Shown here: positions 25,114-37,700 of the stretch, piece after piece
How positions within the stretch are numbered: position 1 is the stretch's first letter
How the letters are laid out: each line of letters opens with the position of its first letter
Assembly: GCF_031455295.1 (NCBI RefSeq)
Contig: NZ_JAVDSL010000004.1
Location: 1-64,000 of the forward strand
DNA: 64,000 nt
Direction of reading: 5' to 3'
Source of the DNA: Leifsonia sp. 1010
GTDB lineage: Bacteria; Actinomycetota; Actinomycetes; Actinomycetales; Microbacteriaceae
Notes under the pieces: generated by a model
Database searches by the model: none
What the model was told of the DNA's origin: nothing
The model's input: the letters and a program-made list of their open reading frames with translations, nothing else
Made by a program: the position numbers and the translations under genes

Positions 25114-25389
25114 GTGATCCGCAAGAGAGCGATCGTGTCCGGGGGCGTGCAGGGCGTCGGGTTCCGCTGGGGTGCGCGGGAGGCCGCGCAGCGCCTCGGC
25201 GTGACGGGATGGGCGCGCAACCGCCTGGACGGCACGGTCGAGGCCGAGATCGAGGGCACGCCGGAGCAGGTCGACGCGATGCTCGACTGGCTTCGCACCG
25301 GCCCTCCCGGCGCATCCGTCTCGAACGTCGCCGTCTCCGACCTCCCCCTCGCCCACGACGACGCCTTCCGCATCCACGAAACCGCCTGA
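25114..25389 (+). CDS. acyP: Acylphosphatase
   Basis: The 91-residue protein matches the acylphosphatase domain: catalytic Arg in GGVQGVGFRWGAREAA and Asn in GWARNRLDGTVEAEIEG. It hydrolyses acylphosphates such as carbamoyl phosphate or acetyl phosphate in the cytoplasm. GTG start with CAGAAT ending 6 nt upstream and no Shine-Dalgarno. A family A repeat begins 10 nt after the stop. Confidence 0.95.
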   Translation: MIRKRAIVSGGVQGVGFRWGAREAAQRLGVTGWARNRLDGTVEAEIEGTPEQVDAMLDWLRTGPPGASVSNVAVSDLPLAHDDAFRIHETA

Positions 25390-25398
25390 TCCATCCCA

Positions 25399-25467
25399 AG
25401 CCAACAGCTCCTGAGTTTTTCGCACGAATCGGCGAGCGAAAGCGGAAAAACTCAGGAGCTCTTGGCT
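25399..25467. repeat. Intergenic inverted repeat, family A copy 2
   Basis: Left arm 25399-25423 (AGCCAACAGCTCCTGAG followed by TTTTTCGC) and its inverse at 25442-25467, with two small differences and an 18-nt spacer. Same arms as copies at 3732 and 38628. It lies between acylphosphatase and the co-directional pabC, just before the pabC promoter. Confidence 0.85.
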
Positions 25468-25512
25468 CGTTGCGGGAGGGACGGACGGAGGTGCGCGGGG
25501 CAGAATGGGGGC

Positions 25513-26406
25513 ATGACGCGCGCGACACTGCTGACCATCACCACGCCGACCGGGGCCCCGGAGGCCGGCGATCCCGGGTTCGTGGTGTCCGACTTCGACG
25601 CACCGCAGGTGCGCGTCACCGACCTGTCCGTCACCCGCGGCGACGGCGTCTTCGAGACGATCGCCGTCATCGGAGGCCACCCGCAGGCGCTCGAACCGCA
25701 CCTCGCGCGACTGGCGCACTCGGCTGCGCTGCTCGACCTCCCGGCCCCGGCGGTCGACGTCTGGCGGGAGGCGGTGCGCGCGGGCATCGCCGACTTCCTC
25801 ACCCGCAACGGCGACGGGGATGCGGAGCTCTACGCCAAGCTCGTCTACAGCCGTGGCATCGAGGGCTCCGGCGTCCCGAGCGGTTGGCTCTTCGTGGATG
25901 TGGGAGAGGACTTCTCGCAGGCGCGGCTCGGCATCCGGGTGGTCACCCTCGATCGCGGGCTCCGGCACGATGTCGCCGAGACGTCGCCCTGGCTGCTCGC
26001 CGGCGCGAAGACCCTCTCGTACGCGATCAACCGCGCCGCCCAGCGCGAAGCCGTACGCCGCGGCGCCGACGACGTGCTCTTCCTCAGCAGCGACGGCTAC
26101 GCGCTCGAGGGCCCCACCTCCAACGTGGTGACGCTCACCGACGGCGTCGTCCGCACCCCGAACACCGACCAGGGCATCCTCGCCGGAACCACGCAGGCGG
26201 CCGTCTTCGAGTTCTTCGAGAGCCGCGGACTACGGACCGAGTTCGCTCCCCTGACGCTCGACGACGTGACCGCGGCCGACGCCCTCTGGCTCGTGTCCAG
26301 CGTCCGGCAGGCGGCACCGGTCACGCACCTCGACGACCGCGAATACCCGGTGGATGCGGCGCTCACCGCCGAGCTGAACGCCTACCTCCTCGCCCGCACC
26401 GAGTGA
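25513..26406 (+). CDS. pabC: Aminodeoxychorismate lyase-like class IV aminotransferase
   Basis: The 297-residue fold-type IV PLP enzyme carries the PLP lysine K166 in AGAKTLSYAIN and the substrate/cofactor motif EGPTSNVV. The N-terminal VTRGDGVFETI is typical of aminodeoxychorismate lyases, which make 4-aminobenzoate for folate; branched-chain or D-amino-acid aminotransferase activity is the alternative. The chromosomal folate link is not confirmed by a neighbouring pabAB. ATG start with CAGAAT ending 6 nt upstream, no ribosome-binding site. Confidence 0.82.
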   Translation: MTRATLLTITTPTGAPEAGDPGFVVSDFDAPQVRVTDLSVTRGDGVFETIAVIGGHPQALEPHLARLAHSAALLDLPAPAVDVWREAVRAGIADFLTRNGDGDAELYAKLVYSRGIEGSGVPSGWLFVDVGEDFSQARLGIRVVTLDRGLRHDVAETSPWLLAGAKTLSYAINRAAQREAVRRGADDVLFLSSDGYALEGPTSNVVTLTDGVVRTPNTDQGILAGTTQAAVFEFFESRGLRTEFAPLTLDDVTAADALWLVSSVRQAAPVTHLDDREYPVDAALTAELNAYLLARTE

Positions 26407-26549
26407 CGCCGGACGACACCTAGACCCTTCGTTGCACCCCGATTGGCGTGGTGTCGGCAGCACCGCCTAGGCTGATCCCACCGCGCGGGCGATGGGGCCG
26501 GCGCGACGGGCGAACGACCCGTCCACGACCCGGGGAAGGAGGGTGCGCG

Positions 26550-26885
26550 ATGACCGAACCGGTGCCACGCAGCATCGAGCTGCTCCGTCAGCAGGCGCGC
26601 GACGAACTGTCCGCGATCATCGAGCACCGCTGCCGTGCCGGGGAGGATCCGTGGCAGTTCATCCCCGATCTCCCGAGCGTCGACGAGCAGGTCGTCATCG
26701 GCCTCCGCGCCACCGCGATCGAGGCGTTCGACCTCGCCGACGAGCAGTCGCGAGCACACCATCCCTCGGCCGGCCGCGATGTGTTCGCCCGCTTCGAGTA
26801 CGGGGTGCTGCGCCGGATCGCCCTGGAGCATCCCGAACTCAGCGAAGCGGTCTGGGGGATGCTCGACAAGGTCGAGCGCGCCTGA
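26550..26885 (+). CDS. Conserved hypothetical protein, 111 residues
   Basis: A small helical, soluble protein (ELLRQQARDELSAIIEHRCRAG, RFEYGVLRRIALEHPELSEAVWGM) with no recognised domain or membrane segment. The start is well supported by AAGGAGG at 26536-26542, 7 nt upstream of ATG, unusually strong for this window. It is followed closely by the RibD-like reductase gene, but that gene has its own -10-like hexamer so an operon is not certain. Confidence 0.7.
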   Translation: MTEPVPRSIELLRQQARDELSAIIEHRCRAGEDPWQFIPDLPSVDEQVVIGLRATAIEAFDLADEQSRAHHPSAGRDVFARFEYGVLRRIALEHPELSEAVWGMLDKVERA

Positions 26886-26898
26886 CTACTCTTCCCGC

Positions 26899-27510
26899 AT
26901 GGGAATCGTCACCGCCGACATCGCCATCTCGCTCGACGGCTTCGCGGCCGGCCCCGACCAGTCGCTCGAGCAGCCGCTGGGCGGCGGAGCAGCCAACCGC
27001 CTCCACGCGTGGATGTTCGAGTACGCCGACGCGCACGCGGAGGAGATCGACGCCATCACCGCGGCCGGCGCCTACGTCATGGGGCGCAAGATGTTCGGCC
27101 CGGTGCGGAACGAGTGGCCCGCTCCGGACGAGCCCCTCGGCGACTGGATCGGCTGGTGGGGCGACGAGCCGCCGTATCACGCTCCCGTGTTCGTCCTCAC
27201 GCACTACGCACGCGAGCCGCTGGAGTTGACCGGGACCACGTTCCGGTTCGTCACCGACGGCATCCACTCGGCGGTCGAGCAGGCCCGGGCGATCGCCGGG
27301 GATGCGGACGTCGCCATCGCCGGCGGTGCGGAGACCCTGAATCAGGCGCTCTGGGCCGGAATCGTCGACGAGCTGCGGCTGCACATCGCTCCGGTGACAC
27401 TCGGCGCGGGTGAGCGTGTGTTCGACCGCGTGCCCTCGCTCGAGCTGGAGCTGCTGCGCGAGCGGGTGACCCCGGAGGTCGCGCACCTCACCTATCGCGT
27501 GCGTCGCTGA
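26899..27510 (+). CDS. RibD C-terminal/dihydrofolate-reductase-like protein
   Basis: A 203-residue DHFR-fold protein of the RibD_C family (YyaP/YwjB-like) with SLDGFAAGPD near the N-terminus, YVMGRKMFGPVR for NADPH binding, IAGGAETLNQAL and a C-terminal ELRLHIAPVTLGAG strand. These stand-alone reductases are NADPH-dependent but of unknown substrate; the family includes resistance-marker homologues. TACTCT (26887-26892) ends 6 nt before the ATG, so it is probably leaderless. Confidence 0.88.
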   Translation: MGIVTADIAISLDGFAAGPDQSLEQPLGGGAANRLHAWMFEYADAHAEEIDAITAAGAYVMGRKMFGPVRNEWPAPDEPLGDWIGWWGDEPPYHAPVFVLTHYAREPLELTGTTFRFVTDGIHSAVEQARAIAGDADVAIAGGAETLNQALWAGIVDELRLHIAPVTLGAGERVFDRVPSLELELLRERVTPEVAHLTYRVRR

Positions 27511-27634
27511 GGGCTGGGCCACCGGGCGCATGCCCGTCCGGGATGCCGCCCCTGGCCCCATCCGGGTTTAAACACCCGATCCGGTCATGTTCGCGCGTCC
27601 GTCTCCGTCGGTTAAGTCGAGGGATGGAGTCGAC

Positions 27635-29212
27635 ATGGACCGGAGAACACTGCTCCGCAACGGTTTCGGTGCGGCGATCGGCGCGGGGTTGGGCCTCTCG
27701 CCCACGACGATGGCGCACTCGGCACCGGAGGTGGCGCCCTTCGGTGGTGACGGCCCCGATCTCGAGGAGCTCCGTCGTGCCCTCTCCCGGCCCGACTACC
27801 TGCTGATCCCCGGCCAGCCACGGTACGAGCAGCTCGCACCTCCGTTCAACCGCCAGTTCGCCTCCGTCCGCCCGTTGGCGATCGTCACGCCGCGCGGTCC
27901 TGCCGACATCGCGGCGTGTGTCCGCTGGGCCGTGCGCAACAGCGTGCCGATCACGCCGCGCAGCGGGCTCGGCCACAACTACGCCGGGTTCTCGACCACC
28001 GGCGGTCTGCTGCTGGTGCTCTCGCTGATGACGGATGTGGTCTGGCGGGATGACGCCCGCGCGTCCGCGCCTGTCGTCGGCTACTCGACGGGCACGATGA
28101 CGAAGAAAGCGGGAACCCTCCTGGTGGAGGCCGGTGTGACCAACGGCATGCTGCATCCCCTGCTGGAACGGGGCAACATCGTCCTCCCGACCGGTCGATG
28201 CAGCAGTGTCGGGGTCGCCGGGCTCGTGCTCGGCGGAGGCATCGGATTCAGCGACAAGATGGCGGGGCTCACCTGCGACCGGTTGGTGGAGACTCGGCTG
28301 ATCGGGGCCGACGGCGAGTGGATCACGTGCAGCGAGAAGGAGAACGCCGACCTCTTCTGGGCGGTGCGCGGTGGAGCGGGCGACAACTTCGGCATCCACT
28401 TCGATTTCACCCTCGACTACGACAAATACTACGGGACGGTCGCCTTCTACCGCTTCAGCTGGAGCATCGACACGGCGGTGGATGCGGCCGTCGCGCTCCA
28501 GCGCGCGTGCGCCGACGCCTTCCGCGACCCACGCCTGCACATGCGCATCGGACTGGGGACGTCCGGCACGTCAGCCCAACAGATCCGCGCCAACGCATCG
28601 GTGACGGCCATCGGGCAGTTCTACGGCAGCGCCCGTGAGCTGCGCGATCTGCTCGCCTCCGCGCTGCGCCTCGGCACACCGTCGGAGCAGGCGGCCAACG
28701 CGGCGAGCATCCGCGACGTCACCCTGGCCGAGGCGAGCGAACTGCTCAACGAGGATGTCGCGCCCGCTCCGTTCACGGGAGCATCGGCCGTGCTGACCGA
28801 GCCGCTTCCCGGCGAACGGATAGCCGCCGTCCGCGACCACCTGCTGGCCTGGCCGGGCAGTTCCAACCCGGACGGCGTCGACATCGCGCTCTTCGCGCTG
28901 GGCGGCGCCGTGAACGACGTCGCCGCGGAAGCGACGGCATACGTCCACCGCGATGCCCTGTTCATCGCGCAGTTCAACGTCAACTGGTCGGAGCGCGATC
29001 CGGCGTCGAGCCTGCGGGTGCACCGAGAGTGGCTGGACGGCCTGACGACCCTCGTTCCGTCGACGCGCGCCTACCAGAACTTCCCGGATCCGTATCTGCG
29101 AGATCCGCAGCAGGCCTATTACGGGCGTAACTACGCGCGGCTGCGAGCGGTCAAGTCCGCCTACGACCCGAGCGGCGTCTTCGGGTACGCCCAAGGCATC
29201 GCACCGCAATGA
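27635..29212 (+). CDS. Tat-exported bicovalent FAD oxidoreductase (BBE-like)
   Basis: A 525-residue FAD_binding_4/berberine-bridge-enzyme-like oxidase. The N-terminus MDRRTLLRNGFGAAIGAG is a plausible twin-arginine signal. Covalent flavin attachment residues are visible: H114 in SGLGHNYAGF and C189 in TGRCSSVG, predicting a bicovalent 6-S-cysteinyl-8a-histidyl FAD. A C-terminal BBE segment (YYGRNYARLRAVKSAYDPSGVF) is present. Probably an extracellular oligosaccharide or alcohol oxidase (inference). GAGGGA (27619-27624) lies 10 nt before this ATG. The stop is 39 nt from that of the convergent DUF255 gene. Confidence 0.88.
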   Translation: MDRRTLLRNGFGAAIGAGLGLSPTTMAHSAPEVAPFGGDGPDLEELRRALSRPDYLLIPGQPRYEQLAPPFNRQFASVRPLAIVTPRGPADIAACVRWAVRNSVPITPRSGLGHNYAGFSTTGGLLLVLSLMTDVVWRDDARASAPVVGYSTGTMTKKAGTLLVEAGVTNGMLHPLLERGNIVLPTGRCSSVGVAGLVLGGGIGFSDKMAGLTCDRLVETRLIGADGEWITCSEKENADLFWAVRGGAGDNFGIHFDFTLDYDKYYGTVAFYRFSWSIDTAVDAAVALQRACADAFRDPRLHMRIGLGTSGTSAQQIRANASVTAIGQFYGSARELRDLLASALRLGTPSEQAANAASIRDVTLAEASELLNEDVAPAPFTGASAVLTEPLPGERIAAVRDHLLAWPGSSNPDGVDIALFALGGAVNDVAAEATAYVHRDALFIAQFNVNWSERDPASSLRVHREWLDGLTTLVPSTRAYQNFPDPYLRDPQQAYYGRNYARLRAVKSAYDPSGVFGYAQGIAPQ

Positions 29213-29250
29213 CCACGTCCGGTCGGAGGCTCCTCGCCACCCGGCGGCGG

Positions 29251-31128
29251 CTACAACGCCGCCGCGTCCGTCACCGGCAGCCGGCACACGAAGTCGCGGC
29301 AGAGATACGCGGTCGGAAGGCCGTCGCGTGCGACGCGGCCCTCGAACAGCTCGAAACCGTCCGCAGCCAGGTCGGCCGCATCCTGCTCGGTCACCAGAGC
29401 GATCAGCGGTGCCGCATGCCGCCGCGCGGCCTGCACGAGCCCTCCGGAATCGGCGCCCACCGATCCTGCGCCGACGGCCGCGCCGCCCGTCTCCGGCCGC
29501 ACCACGACCAACTGTTCCGGCTCCTCCGCCAGGCGGGACATCAGCGTGAGCGACGCCCCGAAGCCGCTGGGCACCTGGGGCGCCTGGGCGGCGACCATCC
29601 GCATCGCCTCCCGTGCAGCCCGCTCGTACTTCCGCTCCCCCGACATCAGGTAGAGCGTGTGCGCCGCCGCGGCGGTCGCGCTCAAACCCGAGGGATACGC
29701 GCCCTCGCTGGGGTCGACGCGCACGGCCAGCCCGGTCGCGGCCAGCACCGGGTCGCCTCCGCCCGGGGTCTCGAACGGGCACGTCCCCTCGCCTGCTGCA
29801 TCCAGGCACAGGTCCACCAGGTCGCGCGCCGCCGCCGCGTAGCGCGCTCCGCCGCCGGCGAGCGCCAGCTCCAGGAGGCCGCTGGCGAGCCCGCCGTAGT
29901 CCTCGAGCGTCGCCTCCGCGTCGCTGGCCCGGCCACCGAGGGAGGCGCGGAGCAGCAGTCCGTCCGCCCGCCGATGGCGACTCAGCAGCATGTCGGCCGC
30001 CTCCCCCGCCGCGGCGATCCAGGCCGGTCGGTCGAGGATGCGACCGGCTCGCGCGAGCGCGCCGATCGCGAACCCGTTCCACCCGGTCAGCACCTTGGCG
30101 TCCACCGCCGGCGGCTCGAGCCTGGCCCGCTCCTCCACGGCGACCCGGTAGTAGGTGCCTTCGACTCGCGCGCCGTCGATGATGCTTTCGGAGTCCTGCG
30201 CCGAGGCGAAGCCTCCGGCCGGCCGCCGCAGCACCGCCAGCAGGAACGCGGCGACCCCGTCGGCCGTCTGCTCCGCCCAGGCGGAACCGTTCTGCTGCCA
30301 CGCGGTGGCATAGGCGTCGAGCAGCAGCGCGTTGTCGTAGAGCATCCGTTCGTAGTGCGGGTCGCTCCAGTCGCGCCGGGTCGCGTACCGGAAGAAGCCG
30401 CCGTCGACCGGGTCGCGGAGCGGGGAGGCGGCCATGCGCTCCAGCGTGCGGTGCCCCAGCTCGCGCCCGGCCGGCCGGGCGAGCAGGAAGCCGAGGACCG
30501 GCGCGACGGGGAACTTCGGCGCCGTGCCGAAGCCGCCGTACTGGGGATCCTCCGCCTGCGCGAGCCGCTCGACGGCCGCGTCGAGGGCTCTCTCGTCGGG
30601 AAGGTCGGCGACCGCCGTCGCAGCTGCGGCCGCCGCCGCCATCGCCTCGCCGACCCGCGCGGCGTCCGACTCCACGGCGTCTCGGCGGTTCAGCCACGCG
30701 TCGGCGACGGCGTCGAGCACCTGACGGAACGACGCCCGACCGCCGACCGGCTCGGGCGGGAAGTAGGTTCCCGCGAAGAACGCCCGGCCCTCCGGGGTGG
30801 CGAACACCGTCAACGGCCAGCCCAGGTTGTCGGTGAAGGCGCTCGCGGCGGAGAGGTAGGCCGCATCCACCTCGGGATGCTCCTCCCGGTCGACCTTGAT
30901 CGCCACGAACCGCCCGTTCAGCTCGCCGGCGGCGACCGGATCGCTGAAGCTCTCGCGCGCCATGACGTGGCACCAGTGGCAGGTCGCGTACCCGATCGAG
31001 ATCAGCACCGGTACATCCCGCCGCCGCGCCTCCGCGAACGCCTCGGCGCCCCACGGGAACCAGTCGACCGGGTTGGATGCGTGAGCGCGCAGGTAGGGGC
31101 TGACCGCGTCCGCGAGCCGATTCACCAT
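29251..31128 (-). CDS. DUF255/YyaL-type thioredoxin-domain protein
   Basis: The 625-residue protein starts with a thioredoxin-like domain containing CHWCHVM in [19 protein letters not shown] (about residues 49-55), followed by a long alpha/alpha barrel resembling N-acylglucosamine 2-epimerases, the architecture of YyaL and human SPATA20. Its function is unknown; the CxxC suggests redox chemistry. The N-terminal [23 protein letters not shown] matches the family consensus, which fixes the start. Soluble, no signal peptide. Confidence 0.9.
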   Translation of the reverse strand: MVNRLADAVSPYLRAHASNPVDWFPWGAEAFAEARRRDVPVLISIGYATCHWCHVMARESFSDPVAAGELNGRFVAIKVDREEHPEVDAAYLSAASAFTDNLGWPLTVFATPEGRAFFAGTYFPPEPVGGRASFRQVLDAVADAWLNRRDAVESDAARVGEAMAAAAAAATAVADLPDERALDAAVERLAQAEDPQYGGFGTAPKFPVAPVLGFLLARPAGRELGHRTLERMAASPLRDPVDGGFFRYATRRDWSDPHYERMLYDNALLLDAYATAWQQNGSAWAEQTADGVAAFLLAVLRRPAGGFASAQDSESIIDGARVEGTYYRVAVEERARLEPPAVDAKVLTGWNGFAIGALARAGRILDRPAWIAAAGEAADMLLSRHRRADGLLLRASLGGRASDAEATLEDYGGLASGLLELALAGGGARYAAAARDLVDLCLDAAGEGTCPFETPGGGDPVLAATGLAVRVDPSEGAYPSGLSATAAAAHTLYLMSGERKYERAAREAMRMVAAQAPQVPSGFGASLTLMSRLAEEPEQLVVVRPETGGAAVGAGSVGADSGGLVQAARRHAAPLIALVTEQDAADLAADGFELFEGRVARDGLPTAYLCRDFVCRLPVTDAAAL

Positions 31129-31200
31129 GGGCTCACCCTACGACCCGGGCGCGCGAACGGAAGCCCTCGACGCCGCCAGGCAGCAGTCGTACGGATGCGG

Positions 31201-31611
31201 TCAGGCCGGCCGATCCATCCCGTGCAGTCGCACCGACGAGTTGAGGTAGAACGCGGCCAGCACGGCGTACGTCAGGCAGGCGACAGCCGGGATGAACGCC
31301 CCCTCCGGCCGGCTGGCCAGCGCGCCGACGCCGGAGATGAACGCCAGGATCACCAGCGCGCCGCCGATCCAGAATCCGGCCGCGGGACGCGCGGTCGCGC
31401 GCCACCAGGGGCGCGGGTCGGTGCGGTTCTCATCGGCGCCGCGGAAGCAGCGCACACCGACGATGACGTACGCGACGTTGAGTGCGGCGACGATCAGCAC
31501 ATCGAGCGTGGCATTGACGAGGTTCGCGATGACGAAGCCGTTCAGCAGCAGGATGAACGCGAAGACGCCGACGATGTAGGCGATCTTCCCCGTGACCGAC
31601 GTGATCCTCAC
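31201..31611 (-). CDS. Small four-helix membrane protein, function unknown
   Basis: A 136-residue hydrophobic protein with helices around residues 10-30, 35-55, 80-100 and 105-125 and short charged loops (RGADENRTDPRPWWR). It starts with a short basic N-terminus. No family is recognised. The GTG start is preceded by a weak TAGGCT-like hexamer on the minus strand. It lies between two unrelated minus-strand genes. Confidence 0.65.
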   Translation of the reverse strand: MRITSVTGKIAYIVGVFAFILLLNGFVIANLVNATLDVLIVAALNVAYVIVGVRCFRGADENRTDPRPWWRATARPAAGFWIGGALVILAFISGVGALASRPEGAFIPAVACLTYAVLAAFYLNSSVRLHGMDRPA

Positions 31612-31669
31612 CCGTCGAGCCTAGCCGGGAGCGCCGACACGGATGGGCCGTACGCTCCCGGCCGGTCTA

Positions 31670-34136
<2,467 letters not shown>

Positions 34137-34270
34137 GGGTTCTCCTCGTCTCCGTTGACGCCGGACCCGTTCCGGGTGTGATGCGAACCTACGTCAGCGG
34201 CGGGCAGGGGGCAACGCCCCCGGCTGAGGCGGGGCGATAAGGTGGCCGACGTTCTCCAGAGAGGAATCCC

Positions 34271-34702
34271 ATGCCCGTCTTCCGCCGCCGGCCTCCCCTT
34301 GCACCGCTCACGACGGGACGGATAGCCGCGTGGCTGGCCACGCGCGGCTACGAATCGGCCCCCATGGAGGACGGCTACCGGGTGAATTGGGAGGGCAACT
34401 CCATCGCGTTCTACCGCGACGGGCCCGAACGCTACGTCCTCACCGTGCGCGGCATCTACGACCGCACGTTTCCGACTGACATGAGGACGGACCTCGTGCT
34501 GCTGATCGACGACTACCACCGCTGGAGACCGTGGCCGAAGGCGTTCGTGGTGCCCGACGACTCGGGGTCGATCCGTGTGCAGGCCACCGTGTCGGTGTTC
34601 CTCGAACACGGAGTCAGCGACGCCCAGCTGGCCGAATTCCTCGATCTCGGCCTGGACACCATCGTCTCCTTCTTCGTCCACCTCCGAGAGCACGGGAAGT
34701 GA
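34271..34702 (+). CDS. YbjN-domain protein
   Basis: A 143-residue protein with the YbjN fold pattern: LTTGRIAAWLATRGYESAPMEDGYRVNWEG, then FYRDGPERYVLTVRGIYDRTF strands and the VFLEHGVSDAQLAEFL helix. The fold resembles type III secretion chaperones, and the function in bacteria is not settled. ATG start with AGAGAGGA upstream. It is followed closely by hrpA on the same strand; hrpA also carries its own -10-like hexamer. Confidence 0.8.
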   Translation: MPVFRRRPPLAPLTTGRIAAWLATRGYESAPMEDGYRVNWEGNSIAFYRDGPERYVLTVRGIYDRTFPTDMRTDLVLLIDDYHRWRPWPKAFVVPDDSGSIRVQATVSVFLEHGVSDAQLAEFLDLGLDTIVSFFVHLREHGK

Positions 34703-34740
34703 GAGCCCTCCGCGGCCCGCGCCGGTAGACTGGAAGGCTC

Positions 34741-37700
34741 ATGTCTTCGACCGCGACCCTCCCCCGCATCGTCTTCCCGCCCGAGCTGCCGGTCAGCCGG
34801 AAGCGGGACGATATCGCGCGCGCCATCCGCGACAATCAGGTCGTCATCGTCGCCGGCGCGACCGGGTCGGGCAAGACCACGCAGCTGCCGAAGATCGCGC
34901 TGGAGCTCGGCCGCACCAGCATCGGCCACACGCAGCCCCGCCGCCTCGCAGCGCGCACGATCGCGGAACGCATCGCGGAGGAGCTGGGGCAGTCCGTCGG
35001 CGAGCTGGTCGGCTACCAGGTCCGCTTCACCGACAAGGTGTCCAAGGCGACCAAGATCAAGCTGATGACCGACGGCATCCTGCTCAACGAGCTGCGCCGC
35101 GACCGCATGCTGCGGGCGTACGACACGATCATCATCGACGAGGCGCACGAGCGCAGCCTCAACATCGACTTCCTGCTGGGATACCTCAAGCAGCTGCTGC
35201 CGCAGCGTCCCGACCTCAAGCTCATCATCACCTCGGCGACCATCGACCCGGAGAGCTTCGCGCAGCACTTCGCCTCCGCGGACGGCACGCCGGCGCCGAT
35301 CGTCGAGGTCTCCGGCCGCACCTACCCGGTCGAGATCCGCTACCGTCCGCTGGTCGCCGAAGCGCTGGACGAAGACGACGACGATCCGGACCCGGTCCCG
35401 TCGGCCGACCGCGACTACCTCCAGGGCATCAACGACGCGCTCGACGAGCTGGCGCGTGAGGCCGCAGGCGACGTGCTCGTATTCCTCTCCGGCGAGAACG
35501 AGATCCGGGATGCGGCCGACGCGATCCGTGGCCGCAATCTCCCCGGAACCGAGGTGCTGCCGCTGTACGGCCGCCTCTCCTCCGCCGAGCAGCACCGCGT
35601 CTTCCAGCCGTCGACCCTCCCCGGCATCCGGCGCCGCGTCGTGCTCGCCACGAACGTCGCCGAGACGAGCCTCACCGTCCCGGGCATCAAGTATGTGGTG
35701 GATGCGGGCACGGCACGGATCAGCCGGTACAGCACGCGGGCGAAGGTGCAGCGGCTCCCGATCGAGGCGATCTCGCAGGCCAGCGCCAACCAGCGTTCCG
35801 GCCGTTCCGGCCGCACCAGCGACGGCATCGCCATCCGGCTCTACTCCGAGGAGGACTTCGCCAAGCGGCCCGAGTTCACCGAGCCCGAGATCCTCCGCAC
35901 CAACCTCGCCGCGGTGATCCTGCAGATGATCTCGCTCGGCCTCGGCGACATCGCGGCGTTCCCGTTCCTCACGCCGCCGGACTCGCGCGGCATCAAGGAT
36001 GGCCTCGACCTGCTCACCGAGCTCGGCGCGATCTCGACGACGAAGGAGGGCACCAAGCTCACCGCCGTCGGACGCCAGCTCGCGCAGCTGCCGATCGACC
36101 CGCGGTTCGCCCGCATGGTCGTCGAGTCGAAACGCCACGGAACCTCACGCGAGGTGATGGCCATCGTCGCCGGGCTCACCATCCAGGATCCGCGCGAGCG
36201 ACCCGTCGAGCGCCGCGGCAGTGCGGACGAGAAGCATGCGCGGTTCGCCGACCCGACCAGCGACTTCCTCACCCTCCTCAACCTCTGGAACTACCTCGAG
36301 GAACAGCAGAAGCAACTCTCGTCCAGCGCCTTCCGGCGGCTCTGCAAGGCCGAGTTTCTCAACTTCCTGCGGGTACGTGAGTGGCAGGACGTCTACCGCC
36401 AGCTGCGGCAGCTCGCCAAGCCGCTGGGGCTGACCATCGGCGAGCCGTCCGTGAACCCCGACGGCATCCACCGCTCGCTGCTCGCCGGGCTGCTCTCGCA
36501 CATCGGGCTGAAGGATGTGCGCGAGACCGGTCCTGCGCCGAAGGGTGCGGGCAAGGCCCCGCGCAGCCGGCAGGCCGAGTATCTGGGCGCCCGCCAGACC
36601 CGGTTCGTGATCTTCCCCGGATCCACCCTCGCCAAGAAGCAGCCCAACGCGGTGATGAGCGCCGAGCTGGTGGAGACATCCCGGCTGTTCGCGCGGATGA
36701 ACGCGGCCATCGACCCGGCGTGGGCCGAGCCCATCGCGGGAGACCTCTGCAAACGCCAGTACAGCGAGCCGCACTGGGAGAAGAACCAGGGCTCCGTCGT
36801 GGCCTATGAGCGCGCGACGCTGTTCGGCGTCCCGATCATCCCGCGCCGGCGCGTGCAGTATGCGCGGATCGACCGGGAGCTGTCGCGCGAGCTCTTCATC
36901 CGGCACGCCCTCGTCGACGGCGAATGGGACTCCCACCAGGCCTTCGACCGCGCCAACCGGAAGCTCCGGGCCGAGCTGCGCGAGCTGGAGGAGCGCACCC
37001 GCCGCCGCGACATCCTCAACGACGACGAGGCGGTCTTCGAGTTCTACGACAAGCGCATCCCCGCCGACGTGGTGTCGACGCGCTCGTTCGAGGGCTGGTG
37101 GAAGAAGGCCAGACAGGAGACGCCCGACCTCCTCACGATGACGCCGGAGGCGCTGCTCGACGAGGAGGCGGCCGAGGTCGACGAGGACGCCTTCCCGCCC
37201 GTCTGGCGGCAGGGCGACCAGCAGCTGACCCTGCGGTACCGGTTCGAGCCGGGTGCGGAGGACGACGGGGTGACCGTGCAGGTGCCGCTTCCGCTGCTCG
37301 CCGGGCTGCTCCCCGACGGCTTCGACTGGCAGGTGCCCGGGCTGCGCCACGAGCTCGTGACCGCGCTCATCAAGTCGCTGCCGAAGGCGATCCGGCGACA
37401 GGTCGTCCCGGCCGCGGACTGGGCGCAGCGGCTGCTCGGCGAGCTGTCCGGAACAGCCGGGATGCGCGCCCACGAGGGTGAGCGGCCCGCGGCCTCCCTC
37501 GCCGACACGCTCGCGGCGACGATCTCGCGGCTGACCGGATCCCGCGTCAGCGGCTCGGACTTCGACCTCGATCGCCTCCCCGCGCACCTCCGGCCGACCT
37601 TCCAGGTCGTCGGAGAGCGCGGACGCACGTTGGCCAGCGGGAAGGACCTCGGCGCGCTGCAGGAGCGGCTGCGCTCGCGGGCCCGCGACTCGGTCGCCGC

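Noticed and set aside
28571-31054. 827-codon minus-strand frame over the DUF255 gene
   Set aside because: It runs in a shifted frame of the real DUF255 protein and encodes Arg/Gly-rich sequence without motifs.
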